A stretch of DNA of 64,000 nt from positions 1 through 64,000 of the forward strand of contig VJWM01000265.1 of NCBI GenBank assembly GCA_010909165.1, in the 5' to 3' direction. Shown here piece after piece: positions 11,968-23,828 of the stretch; positions within the stretch are counted from its first letter, which is position 1, and each line of letters begins with the position of its first letter. The position numbers were made by a program, and so were the translations under genes. The notes under the pieces are model-generated. The model saw nothing but the letters and a program-made list of their open reading frames with translations. It was not told where the DNA came from and made no database searches. Origin of the DNA: Anthoceros angustus (taxonomy: Eukaryota > Streptophyta > Anthocerotopsida > Anthocerotales > Anthocerotaceae).

Positions 11968-12129
11968 AGGGTGAAAAAAACAGCATTGGTTAAACAGAAA
12001 GCGTCTAAATGCATGGTTTCATGGCCAAAATTGCACATGTCAACGTAGGAGCTATTAATTGATGGAAATATCGTTTTAAGGGTGTTTAAATATTCGTATA
12101 ATAGGAAAGTCTAAATTAGAATAGGTATT

Positions 12130-12283
12130 ATTGGAAATACAACGCGTGATTGTGGGGGTTAGTACCCCTGACATGGTGCCCTTCGTCGGGTTTTTCCTCC
12201 CTTTGTTTTTGGGGTGGATGGGTTTTTCCCATCTCTTTTTTATAATAAAGTCTTCTTTTCCCTTAAATTCATTAGAAATACAA
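12130..12283 (+). mobile_element. 5'-truncated LINE insertion with target-site duplication
   Basis: The body 12143-12270 closely matches the 3' end of the LINE at 26330-26420: gcgtgattgtggggg, acatggtgcccttcg, then cccatctcttttttataata and aag-tcttcttttccc. It is flanked by near-identical 13-mers: attggaaatacaa at 12130-12142 and attagaaatacaa at 12271-12283. This is the signature of target-primed insertion of a severely 5'-truncated copy. No coding sequence is retained. Confidence 0.75.
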
Positions 12284-13286
12284 GCCTTTTTATATATATG
12301 AGCATTCTTGTATGAACAAGTAAAATGGCTTTCAAAATACACAAAAGAAAAGCCTTCATGGGTAGTGGTCACGTGCGAAGAAAATATTTCTTAAGGAATA
12401 ATTACAAAAGAACAAAGATCATTAACGAAATAAAAACCATTTGCAATGGTGGCAAGCGCTATCATGCCGAAAACCCATACATAAGATAACTCCCATGCGG
12501 GGTTCGAGGGTAGGTAGATTTTGATGTAGCAATGCTGCCCGCCACCGGTTCGATCAAGGCATGAGGACCAGACGGCGGTTTGAAGACTTGGTGCAAGTTC
12601 CCTCACTGCGAGATACCACGTAGTTATGGCTCACATGCATTGTGAAAGGTGAAAGGCAAACGGGTGCAAGTTGGTAGTGTAACATGGTGGTAGCACCTAG
12701 CTCGTTGTAATTATTGCATATAATAAATGATGATAATATAATTTCTATGATCTATAGTTAGTTTTGTGGAGGAATTTTTGTATTTGGAAAATGGTTTGGG
12801 TATGGTAGGGGGGTTAGATGAGTCCAATTTATTAGAAAGATGTACATCTTGCTTTGTTTTTTTTTGACATAAAGTTTGCTCAACCTTTGCACCTTATCAT
12901 GGAGGGAGGAAAGATTCTCTTGTCATACATCTCTCTTTATATGTAGAAGCATTTAATTTAATGCGAAGGACCCTTATCATACCTCTCTCCTCCGAAAGCG
13001 AACGAGGAGAGTGAAGTGAGGTTCGGGAGTTTATCTTCCGGAGTGAGGTCGGAGGGCTAAGGACTTTTGGGGTCCGGTTTGAGGGATACCACCACGGAGC
13101 ATGGAATCCCTACTCAGCTATGCAGCTTTAACACTACCATGGAGGAGACGTAGGGCATGGAATCCCTACGCTAGGCGCTTTGACAAGTACAATGGGGCTT
13201 AAGGCAACATGAAGGGGTTCATTCAAACCCGCTAGATTATAAGCATCAAAGTAGGATTAGTAGTCCATAATATGAAGCGGAGGTGT
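12284..13286. other. Intergenic with a decayed RING-tail fragment
   Basis: Mostly noncoding. 12975-13057 resembles the RING-array linker and repeat (ctctcctccgaaagcgaacgagg, then gaggtcggaggg), but with losses that destroy the frame. No other gene is recognised. Short GTTCGA motifs near 12503 and 12551 look like a polymerase III B box but lack a tRNA fold. Confidence 0.5.
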
Positions 13287-13355
13287 TTTATGCAAGAAAC
13301 AATGTTAAAATCAACTCTACATGTCCCACCTATAGGCGTAGATTATTTGGCCCAT
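13287..13355 (+). pseudogene. RING-H2 3' fragment
   Basis: The text gttttatgc...aaaatcaactctacatgtcccacctataggcg is a diverged copy of the array sequence that codes for CFMP...INSTCPNCRGRLF. The second ligand pair has become CPTY. It is an isolated fragment, not a gene. Confidence 0.6.
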
Positions 13356-13394
13356 AGTGTTCAAAGCTAGAACTATTGTAGGCATATTACTATC

Positions 13395-13395
<1 letters not shown>

Positions 13396-13467
<72 letters not shown>
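13396..13467. repeat. TTA trinucleotide microsatellite
   Basis: About 24 uninterrupted TTA/ATT units follow ctttatt. A long Asn run in the minus frame is a consequence of the repeat, not a protein. Confidence 0.95.
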
Positions 13468-13468
<1 letters not shown>

Positions 13469-13785
13469 ATATTGACTTAAATTCTCTAAATATGCCTAGT
13501 TCAAAGACGGCATACAAAGGGTAACAGCCAGACTAAAGTTAAAAAAAAGTTTACAATTATGTCATAGACGCCATAATCTTGAGTATCATTTTAAGCAAGT
13601 TGTTTCTTCAATCGTTAGGACAACGTCTCGTAGCTCCATCCATAACAAATTGCACATCACAAGCCTCATATCTAGCCTGCATCCATAACAAAGCATATAC
13701 ACGAGCTCCGAACATTGCTTCATGATCAATCGTTGGGCTAATGTCTACCGATCAAATGTGTCGGAAAAATGGTGAAGCCGCCATT

Positions 13786-14068
13786 CTGTGCACAAAATGC
13801 TTACAGTCATGTCAGGGCTTCGTATGAATGCATGTACCTCCGCAAAGTCCGCACGCCGTCTAGTAGTTGCTCACCGCCTAAATTGAGATGCACCATCTCT
13901 ATTTCAATCACACAAGTATCATGCACAAAATGCTTACAGTCATGTCAGGGCTTCGTATGAATGCATGTACCTCCGCAAAGTCCGCACACGTCGCTGTTTA
14001 GTAGTTGCAGCTCCTGCCCTGAAATTGAGATGCACCATCTCTATTTCAATCACAGCAAGTATCATGCA
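13786..14068. repeat. Tandem duplication of ~140 bp
   Basis: 13786-13921 and 13922-14068 share cacaaaatgcttacagtcat, atgcatgtacctccgcaaag and gagatgcaccatctctattt. The first unit lacks several gcag/ctgc trinucleotides present in the second. No function is seen. Confidence 0.9.
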
Positions 14069-14633
14069 GACAGCAACTTACATCATGAGAGCGCTATGCA
14101 AAAATATTTTCCTCCTTTGCACGTCAGTCCCATTCCGAGCAGAAAAAACCCTTTGTTTTGGTTTGATCTGTTGGTTGAACTTGATTTATTGCTGTGAGGT
14201 TTTCTCCATGTTGCCCTTCCTTTGTACGGGGTAGTTATCAGTGGTTTCCTACTGCCCCTTTGGTTGCAGTCAATTCTCTATGTTAAGACTCCTCTGGGTA
14301 GTTCAAGTAACCATTTGTGACCTGTGCCATCTATAGACTTAAATGTGTTGGATGTGGTTGATTTCAGAGTGGGGCTTCCAACAGTACGTTTTTCACATTA
14401 TTACATCAACGACCATCTCCTTCCTGTGTTTGATGATGTGAGGAGTAGGAGGATAGACAGGATCTCTGTGGTACAAAATTTGCTCTTTCCATGTCTTTGC
14501 TATGCAACTTCCGAGAAGAAAAGTCAACCTTGCGAGTGGTCTCCCTACACCTCGGCTCAAGATGCAGAATTGTTGTTTCCGTTCTGGAGTTGCCTAAGGT
14601 ACACACATCCGAAGGGATTCTATGTTATAACCT
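14069..14633. other. Left flank of copy B; possible decayed gene, unknown
   Basis: A 117-codon plus frame (14324-14677) and an overlapping frame (14491-14988) are open, the latter continuing through VHTSEGILCYN into the duplicated part. Neither matches a family I know. The 44 bp at 14588-14631 also occur at 1871-1914. Upstream of 14588 nothing matches copy A, where a copia LTR sits instead. Confidence 0.4.
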
Positions 14634-16615
14634 GGTTAACCGCAGGATGTTGTGGTTGTCTACTCCAGACATTGTAGACCTGAACGGAAGGCGCAGTCAC
14701 ATCTCGATGTTTCCAGCTACAAAAGTATTGGTTGGTCTTAGACTAATCTTTGCGACAAGTTTTTGCAGATTACCAATACCACTGACAACTTGTGTGGGTA
14801 CAAGATGGCGCTCTACAAGGATTTCACCGAAAGGTATGTTCCAAAAGACGAGTTGGCCAAGGCGTTACGTGATTTGTTGGCAGCTACAAGTAGAGAACGT
14901 GGCAAGAACTTTTTGCAAGAAGTTATCACAAGGAATGTCAGAGCATCTGAAAACCATGGCTGCAGCAAAAGATGAAATTGCAGGCTAAAACAGAAGCTGT
15001 AAGTTACACCTAAAATGTCAAAGTTATCACTCTGATTTCCTTTAATGGGTACCTGTGTGTGCATTCACTAACGTTGGAATAGTCTCTGAAGTGGATGTTG
15101 GAAGTCTGATGCTAGTGGTCTCCGTCTGTGCAACATTCTTGCACCTGCTCTTGTGTACCTGAGCCACCAACATTCTTGCACCTGCTCAGATACAATATGG
15201 TTAGGGATGGTTTTCCGGTTTGTACGGTTTATGCTACCGTCATGTAGTAGGTACTAGCTGGTTTCTTACTAAGGTGCATCACAATGTGTATCGATCCCTC
15301 TTTACTACCACCTAAGCTACTACACTATCGATTGCCCACATTCTTCGGAGAGAGCTTTCCAGCTATCCTGGGCCAAACCAGCTAGACCACCCTCACCAAA
15401 CCAGGCTGCTGCTGCGACTTGTGCAGGGTAACTGTCTTGGGTCTTTGCCTTGCTTCTCTATCACACGGGACGGAATGCATGACATCCGGATTGTGGAATG
15501 TGGCTCTGGTTCTGTCCCATAACAATTTCTCTGGTCATCTCCCGCCTGATATTCGTGCTGCAGGTGAGCCCTTGAGCTGCCCTTTCGACCTCGAATGGGT
15601 GGATGGCCCTCGCTTGGCGACAAAGGCTGTTGATAGGACGGCCTTGATTGCGGCGTATGCACCACAAGGGCTCGGGTGAGACGCTGGTTCAGCATGGGCA
15701 AATTGAACAGGAGGAGCCCTCTGTGCTTTCCCAAGGTGTTAACCATAGTAGGCGTTAACCATAGTAGGTGAGATGTGAATGCTTGGTGTCGAAGTGTTCT
15801 GAGTTGAAGCTTTTTGAGGCCATTGGTGCCCTGGAGTCTCCGGCGCACACAGAGACGACATCCAGCGCGTTCACGATCCGGGGACATTTCCCTTCCCCCT
15901 TCCAATCCCCGCCTCACGGTAGGGTATTCCATACCCGCCCGAACCCCACGCTCCCCACCCTAGGCGACCCGATTGTGACGCACTGCAACGGCATCCTGGC
16001 ACAGGGTCGTACGGCACCAGCCGGCGAACGGGTTGGCCAGGCCGCCGTCCAGGCTGTGACCATGGCTTTCGCCACTGAGCTGCTATGGAGGGAGATACGC
16101 AGCTGCCGTCAGCCGCATCGATGCCTTCCACTTTCTGAAGAGCGTTTCCTTCGCGTCGTGGGCAATGGGTGTGTGATAATGTGGGATAGATACGCATTAT
16201 CGACTTTATTTAGTATGATTTATGGATTTCAATTTATAAGGTTAACCTCGTGCAGGTCCGAGAAAGGATATGTGCGAGGTATGCAAGAAGAAGAAGAAAA
16301 TTTTTAAAGCGCATTAAGGATGGATGACCATCATAGAGGTACATAGATTGTGAAATAGAATAATTATCTAATTACTTCTAAGGAGTTTTAGGAACTGTGA
16401 TTTTGATTTTCATTAGGGCAAGACATCATCTCGTTTTGTGATATCTCTAGATCAAACATATAGATATATATATCCTCCAATGTGGGTCATCATTTACCAT
16501 TTGAAACATAAGGGTCTCATTTGCTAATGCTAAGCCTAAGAGTTCTCTAAGAAACTACATTTCAACATGTATGTTCTCCTATATGGGTCATCATCCACAA
16601 TCAAACATAAGCACC

Positions 16616-17049
16616 TCATGTGCTAATGGTAAGCCTAAGAGTCCACCAAAAAATTGTATTCGTGATATTTGCAAGGTTTCAATAAAGACCGAGGTAAAGG
16701 TTGGCCTCGTAATCCTAGAAGGTAGATTGTTCCATTTTGAAGGTTATAGATATTACTCCCTCATGAAATGATACCGTGATGTTCTATTGTTTGTTCATAA
16801 CTAGAATAAAGAATTCTACCCTACAATTGGGACATGTAAGATTCATTTTCAACCATGGCATAAAACATGGTTCGTAGTGGAAAATATGACCACATGCATT
16901 AATCTTGATGATCTCTTTGTCTTTTTAATATCGTCAAGACAAATGCTACAACAAATTGTTTCATTGCCATCGCACTTGTTGATCGTCGCATTTACAACAT
17001 ATTTAGCAGCATCAAATATTATTTCCCTCATACTAGTTGGCATGTCCAT
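16616..17049 (-). pseudogene. RING-H2 protein gene, frameshifted (copy B)
   Basis: Counterpart of the 5060-5493 pseudogene with an identical N-terminal ORF (MDMPTSMREIIFDAAKY...CSIC) and the same one-base shortfall in the A-run before NACGHIFHYEPC. A further one-base loss in the C-run after CPNC (gtagggtag against gtaggggtag in copy A) shifts the tail again. It is therefore more damaged at the 3' end than copy A. Confidence 0.7.
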
Positions 17050-18372
17050 TGTGATTTAAAGCCTTTTAACTTATGTCTTTATAATATATTTTATTTTTCA
17101 AATATATTTCTCTTATTTCTCTCAAATATTTTATGTTCAACCGACGCTTGCTGGTTTTGTCAATATCCCAAGCAACTCAAATGCTCAACGTTCCTCACGG
17201 TGTTCCACCGAGGATAAGGACTCAACCAACCACTTGTAAGGCCCATCGATGATAGCTCCTATTTATACAACCCTTGATACACCACCTGGATATAATATGC
17301 CAAGTTAGCTTGTTGTTTTTTTGTAGTAGATACTATAATTATTACAAACATCCATTCATAGTATATGTAGAAGTTGGTTCTTACTTATTTTTTGGTGGTG
17401 AACAAAATTACATCAAACATCCATATATAGTAGTTGGAGGTAGATGGCATTCGTAGTATTCTCGACTACGAAACTCAAAGAAGAAAAAGTTTTTTATTGG
17501 GAGAAAAAAATTGATGGAAAAGCCCATCCAGTAGAGGACAACCAAGAGAGACCTTGAGGATTGTGGTAAAAAACAGCAGCTATTCCTCCTCTTCCTCTAT
17601 TGTTTGTAGGCCGTTTACTCTTCACGCATTCGACATTGTAGGGGCAATTGATGACTTCCGATAGGAAGCTTAACTACTCCTTTTTACCACAACTTAAAGA
17701 GGTGGAGGATGGCGACTCAACCAACCACTTGTAAGGCTCACAGATAGTGACCCCTTTTTATAGGACCCATGATACACAACCTAGAGATAACTTACCAAAT
17801 TAGCTTGTCTTTCTTAGTACATACTATAATTATTACAAACATCCATACATAGTGTTTATAGAAATTCGCTCTTGCTCATCTTTTGGTGGTGAACATAATT
17901 ACATCATGTATATATCAAACATCTATATATAGTAGTTAGATGGCGGATGATATTGAAAGTATTCGAGACTACAAAACTCAAAGAGGTAATTTATAAAATA
18001 TTTGTTGAATGCTATTAGTAACCCCAAGTGATGATGGTTCCTTTTACATGACTTATACAGCTCATAGGTATAATATGCCAAATCAATTTGTTTTATTTTT
18101 AGTAATAAATATTATAATTTTTACAACATCTAGTATATATAGAAGTTTGATCTTTCTTAATTTTTGGTGATTAACATAATTATATCAAATATATATCAAA
18201 CATCCATATATAAATAATTGGATAATGAAAGCTCCGTTATAACATATCCATATATCATGCTCATTTTACCTAAATAATAATTTGTAAAGGAAGAAAGTTA
18301 GAAACTGTTTATCTTGGTCTATAAGTAGCAAAGTACAGCACCTACAGTTATTTAACTTTGTATTCATTGTTA

Positions 18373-18504
18373 TCAGCACTGGGCTTTACAGCTCGGGAGC
18401 TTGTAGAAGTCATCGGATGAAGCGTTTGGGGCTGCTGCTAGCCGCACTGGCGCTTTCGTCTCTTTGAAGAAGATTGTCTCCTCCAGAGACTTGGATGATG
18501 CCAT
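18373..18504 (-). other. Possible first exon of an unidentified gene
   Basis: A minus-strand ATG at 18504 opens MASSKSLEETIFFKETKAP and reads to about 18385, where gagct/gtaaag could be a splice donor. Copy A carries the same ATG at 6924 but a two-base loss shifts its frame early. The composition looks like real coding sequence, but no downstream exon was found and no family is recognised. Confidence 0.3.
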
Positions 18505-18757
18505 GGTCGATTGGTGTGGTAGCAAAGTCTGCTGCGAAGGTTGTGAGGGATGCAGACAACACTGTTCTACGGTTGATACTCGCAAGGCCGACTGAAACTG
18601 AATCGGGATCGGGATCGGGATCGCGATCGTGATCGGAGAGCGTGCTTTGCACGAATCCATCTCCCAGACTCTTATGCGTGCCAGACGAGAAGAGAGATAT
18701 CGATGCGGACTTGAGTTCCGTACTGAAGCATCAGTTCGAAATCCCCAAGTTCGTTTA

Positions 18758-20301
18758 TTCGAGTCGTTTTGCGTGACATCGGCGACTGACTCGGTCTCCT
18801 CTTTCACTTGCGGCATTCTTCACGGGAAAGCTCGATTCAGCAGCAGCCACGCCTTTGCGGTGCCTCTGCGTAACCGGTGACATTTCGCCAGTGCCGTTCC
18901 TGGCTGCAAGTGTCAGTCTTGTCAGGCCTGGGATTGGCTGTTGGAGAAGGGAGTGAAGCCGAGCTCTCGTCCTTTGTGCAAATTTTCATCACTGTTGTAG
19001 CGCAAGTGACGAGGACTTTCAGGAACTTGATTGGCTGTGTTCAGCTCCAAATGTTGCGATCCTTCAGTCAGATTGCCAATATCTCAGAGGTGGAGCTGGT
19101 AAGGCTTGCTCTGAGCTCTAAACCCTAATTCCGCCACCTCTTTGCCATCGAGGTTAGTTCGTGTTGCTCCCTCCATTCTGCGGGAAAAGCTCGTCTTGTG
19201 GCACATCCTTGCAGGTGCTTCTGCTTATTTTGCTCTCCAAATCTTAGTCTCGTGCGTTTTCAACTCAGAACCCAGGTAGTGCTGAAATTTTCTACCCTGA
19301 CGGTTCTCAATGACCACTCTGTTCTTCTTGCCGGGGGCCGAAAGGCATTCATTGTCGTTGTGGTATTTGCTGTGCCAGTAGTTACCTCTCGGACAGGAAC
19401 AGATACCGATATGTTCCATGTTTTACCTGTCACGGCAGACTTCCTGACATCTCGACAAGTAAGGACCAAGTATGCTATTCCCGAGAAGAGAATCCAAGTT
19501 CGGGTACTGGATTCTCTAGTACCTATGGCAGAAAGCCATATCTGATTTCGTCTAGACCAAGTACTTTGTAGCCTTCTTTTCTGCATGCTGGCCTATGATT
19601 TAGAGCTGGCATTTGACTCAAGTTAATCAAATGGGTGCCTTCTATGAAAGCATCTCAATGACATACAGATAGCGCTTAGATGGATTGGTCTGTGCTGAAG
19701 GCTGCAATGATAGAAAATTTTGATTACGTGAGCTGCTACACCTTGGCAGGTAAAGCTTTAGTCTCTGCATACTCTTCTCTGTTTATCATGATATCAAATA
19801 CATCTGGACGTTCACTTTGAACCCTCTGCGGACTCTGCGATTATTCTCAAAGGATATATCCCCTCATTCTGACTCAACTTCCTGCAATTAACATCACGAG
19901 TTGAACTTCAGGTATGTCGGTGCACTCTTTTTAGTACCTTTGGCTTCTCTACGCAGGCTATGTGCCCCAGCATCTGCTGGGAGGCCTGCAAGGGCTATAA
20001 GGGGAAATGTTAAGGGAACAGATGATCGAGCAGATTCTCTACATCCGAGAACTGACGGATCTTTGCTTGCCAGATCCTCTGACTCCCTATTCTCCCCAGT
20101 AAACCACACACATGACAAGGCTAATCATATTATAGATGGCAACCACCTGCTCCATATCTCCGCAAAGCGAGGTGTACGAGCGTCTGTCACCCGTCACCAA
20201 TGTCCTTGTAACCATGAAGCATGCCTGATACATGCAGTCTCTTCAATGAAGCTTTCAGCATTTTCCTTGACCAACGTGCATATGGCTTGCCTGATGTCAA
20301 A
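18758..20301. other. Intergenic, downstream of laccase
   Basis: Several 80-130 codon frames exist on both strands (for example 18877-19128, 19198-19545 and 19901-20305), but they overlap, lack domains and join through no convincing splice sites. The part nearest 20302 probably holds the laccase 3' UTR. Confidence 0.45.
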
Positions 20302-22852
20302 TTAGCAGGTTGGAATAGGAGTAGGCGGAGGTGGAAGAGTTTGATGCGGGCCAATTCCATTTTTGGTGATGAAAGCCATTTCCATTCCCCAACTCGTGTG
20401 CAGTTCGATATGGCAATGCAGAAACCACACTCCTGCAATGACGGAATCAGTGTGGCTTCAACACCCAGGTGGAAGACGTACGAAGGCTTGTTCAACAATC
20501 AATCAACTTTAGGTGGGAGACGTATGAGGTGTGTCAAGGCTCAAAAATCAACTGTAGGTGGGAGGCGTGCGGGATGTGCCAAGGCTTGCTCGCTTGCTCA
20601 ACAATCCAGTTAAGGCAAAAGTGACGTGTGCTTACCAGGATTGGTGGCCCGAAATCTGATTGCAGCCCAGCCTCCTGAAGGAACTCCCACTGTGTTCCTC
20701 AACGGGGGATCCAGCAAGTTGAATCCGGCGGCGAGGCTGGTGTTGTAGTTACCGAAGCCAGTGCCGACGATGTAAAAGCTCTGGCCGTGGAGGTGAAAGG
20801 GATGGTTCTCGAAGCCGAAAATGCTCTGGTCTTGCAGGATGAGCTCCACCCTGTCGCCGTAGTTGAGCACGTTAACCCTGGTTCCAGATTCCGAGATGGG
20901 GTTGGCGGGAGCCGGGCCGGTGTAGTTGAATGGGTACGGCGGCTGGCTGGGGAAATCTGTTGTGTACACGCCGGCGATGTCGTAGAAGTAAGCCTGCAGG
21001 TGCAGGGGACAGGTATCAGACTCTTTGGCGCTAGCTCTGGCAGGAGGCGCAAGGCGCATGGACATGCACTCATGGCCGTCACCTACCTCCAGCAGGCTGA
21101 TTCTGGGCGCCACAAAAGTGACGTTGTTGACGCTGCCCTGAATGCGCTGGGTGCAGGTTAGCGGCGGGGAGCACGGCAGCAGGGTGTAGCCCACGGTGAA
21201 GAACAGGTTGCGGTCGATGATGCGCGGCACCTGCATCCGGTACACCGCGTTGTTGAGCCCCCGCAGGTTGGCGTTGAACTGGGTGTAGCGTGCTGTATCG
21301 TTGACTGCGGGTAGGTCGGGGAGGCTGATGGATGAACTCGACTCCTTGGTACCCCTGGGGCAGGGGTATCTGTACTGCAGGATGGCGGTGGCGGGTGTTT
21401 GCGGGTACGCCAGTATGGTGAGAGGAGAGTAGGGGAACGTCGCCATGTAGAATTTGCCGCACCTGTGCGTGGCCCTGAGCAGCACGTTTGTGGTCTGGCC
21501 CGGAGCTATGGCGATGACGTCGGTGGTGTACTGTTTTGTGTATTCTCCATCCGCCTCCACCACCGTTAGCGTGTGGTTGGCTACTCCGAACCAGAGCTGG
21601 AAGTTCAGGGCTGCGTTGATGATGCGGAGGAGATATGTTTTGCCAGGGATTACGCTCACCACCTCCGTTCCTGGTACATATGGCAACAAGAGGCAGGTGA
21701 ATTTGATATCTGTGGCACCCAGCTGCAGTAGCACGAAGCCCTGCTGCCAGCCTGAGCTGATTGAAAGGAGCATGTTTACATTCGTATGATGGGATGGTAC
21801 CGCTTGCAGAGCAGTTGTAAAGATCGCCAGGTTGGCCATTGATGGTAAGGGCATCAGACAAGTTGTAGCCGCTGGCTCCTGATACTGCAGCTGCTGCCAC
21901 GTCTTCGACGTTGGAATTCCACCACTCGCCTTTGAATTTGGCCGAGAGCACATACAGGACACACCCATTTAGCACAAAGAATCAAATGCAGTAGGCTGCA
22001 GCTTGTAGAGGTGGCGGCGCATGGAATTTAAATGAATTCACTAGTCTAGATATGCCGGACGACTGGCCATTGAAACCGTTGGAAGAGGAGGAATCGGAAG
22101 TTGGAAACGCACCGAGAATGAGGGTGACCTCCTTATTCGGAAGTGGGAATGGGTACAGCGGTTGCAGGAGCAGCGGTTTGGGCCGGATGATGAAGGCACC
22201 ATGGAGGGTTGCACGTAGCCAGGTGATGTGAGCGTGCCAGAACAGAGTGCCCCTCTGGCCATTGGCGACGAACCTGTGAGTATATGAGTGGCCAGTCTGC
22301 AGGGGGCATTGCGTGATATAGGCAGGCCCGTCTGCCCAGGCTGAAAGCGTTTGACGCACCCCATGCCTGGAAAGCCAGCCACACACATTAGAGCTTCCTG
22401 AAAACTACAATTCACTACCCGAGGAGTATGCGTGCTGACTGTAGTACCAGTGAATGGTGACGTTATAGGAGACGAGATTGGTGACGGTCACAATGACTTC
22501 ATCCCCTTCATTCACGTATTGGGTTGGCCCTGGGAACTGCCCATTCACTGCCACCAGGGGCTTGGTGTGGCAAAGACGAGTCACATTGAGGTAATCCACC
22601 TGCATCGGAACCATTGAAACCTTACAGTGAATTCATCCTCACAATGTGCTCAACAGGCTAGCTCTAGATATCTGTGTGCGCGCACTGCAGGGACTCAAGG
22701 TGGTGACAAAAGGAAAGCTTGGTTACCGTCATGTTGAACCTCTTCACACTGCCTATTCCCTGGCCATGCGCAGCCGGCACAATTAGTGCGACGAGCAAGA
22801 AAAGGTTAAGGCACAGCCTTGCCACAGCAACGATTCCATGATGGTCACGCAT
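20302..22852 (-). CDS. Laccase (multicopper oxidase), 7 exons
   Basis: Secreted p-diphenol:oxygen oxidoreductase that oxidises phenolics (for example monolignols) to radicals while reducing O2 to water. Exons (minus): 22852-22727, 22599-22448, 22366-22113, 21929-21801, 21670-21087, 20993-20636, 20432-20302; all phases fit, giving 577 residues. Residues 1-30 form a signal peptide. An upstream in-frame ATG (22903) would bury it, so the ATG at 22852 was chosen. All four copper motifs are present: HWHG (92-95, split by an intron), WHAH (136-139), HPFHLHG, and HCHIELH (540-546). Family hallmarks include [42 protein letters not shown] and [16 protein letters not shown]. The residue ten after the T1 cysteine is Met551, whereas many angiosperm laccases have Leu. 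It looks intact. Confidence 0.95.
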
Positions 22853-23828
22853 GCGCAGGGCCCTGGGAGCAGTGGCAGTCCGTGCATCCATCTCTGCTTG
22901 CAAGACAATTCCTTCAGGAATCCGGGTACCAGCCCATCAAGGCCTCCATCCTCCCCCAGCTTATGTAGTCTGGGGTGTGGAGCCCCCGAGTGCTTCCCGT
23001 CGCGCAAATTCCCAGCTTTGCGTCAGCGTAAAGAACACACCATCTACCCATCTCTGTCTGACATGCTTCACAAAGGACATGTAACGAGATTGGAGTACTT
23101 ACTTCAATGCTTCGAATTCGACCGGGGCTTTTCCGGGCCCCCCTTTGTCGAGCTGCACCCGTCAGCCACGTCGTCACTTCTCTGAAAATCTTGCGGCTGG
23201 ATATCAAACTCGCTCACGGCATGTCACCGATGTACCTATGCATTCCGGGTCGCATTAACTCACCTACCGGCACTGCCTCCAAGGCAGATAGACGACGATT
23301 GTCCCACCACCGCCCTTCCCGAAAGTGCATCTCTAACTAAATGCACCCAGAAGCTGGCACAACGTGCAACTTGCAACTTCCGATTGGACAACTCCGGAAA
23401 GTGAAACAGTGCAAATCTAGTCCACTACTACCCGGCCGATCGATCATCTACCCTAGCCTCAAGACAAGAGCTGTGCGCCTGCCGGCAAGCTGCTTGCAGC
23501 TTCCCTGGTCTGCCAGAACATTCTGCATACGACACAAGTTTGCCTCCCTACTGCCGTGTCCTTCGAAGCGCACGAAACTCACAGCTGTGCTGCTGGACGC
23601 GGCGCCTCCACGCACATCCATGGCACCGTCCAGGTGTAAAAGTCCACATTCCTGAGCTCACTGGCTGCAAGCCGGAATAAACTTGTACACTCTAGGACTA
23701 TGTATCTCCACCAACTCCACTATCTTGTGTGGTGATGCTGTCATGGCTCCTCCACCAACCTTGTGGACCAGTGCTACAACACTCACCCATTTTGCTATCG
23801 GGAGGTGGCTCGACGGCGACCGCGCGCA
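22853..23828. other. Laccase upstream region; no gene seen
   Basis: This contains the laccase 5' leader and promoter. No clear TATA box was identified. The frames on both strands here are overlapping and domain-free. Confidence 0.5.

Larger units (their letters stand above)
10193..11978. repeat. Tandem triplication of ~600 bp with internal 51-bp repeats
   Basis: The string gacgaggtcatcaaggtcaa recurs at 10197, 10789 and 11391 (periods 592 and 602). Inside each unit, 51-bp repeats (tgggagttaatcttct...gg) code for the 17-residue motif, three to six per unit. This is two nested levels of amplification in one gene. Confidence 0.9.
14634..18757. repeat. Segmental duplication, copy B
   Basis: Direct repeat of 3157-7163, about 11.5 kb downstream. 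It is better preserved than copy A: the frame KDFTERYVPKDELAKALRDL (about 14817) is open here and disrupted in A. A second open piece, CPFDLEWVDGPRLATKAVD (about 15579), also suggests exons of a former gene that I cannot identify. Differences between copies are mostly small indels at CTG/CAG-type trinucleotides. Confidence 0.9.

Noticed and set aside
12480-12560. GTTCGA motifs resembling tRNA B boxes
   Set aside because: No acceptor stem, D arm or anticodon arm could be placed around either motif.
13317-13517. Asn-rich protein on the minus strand
   Set aside because: It is only the translation of the TTA microsatellite.
18877-19545. Possible gene upstream of copy B's right end
   Set aside because: Two plus frames (84 and 116 codons) have no recognisable domain and no splice sites joining them to further coding text.
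20787-21789. Long plus-strand frames inside the laccase region
   Set aside because: They are antisense shadows of laccase exons 5 and 6, whose own frame carries all family motifs.
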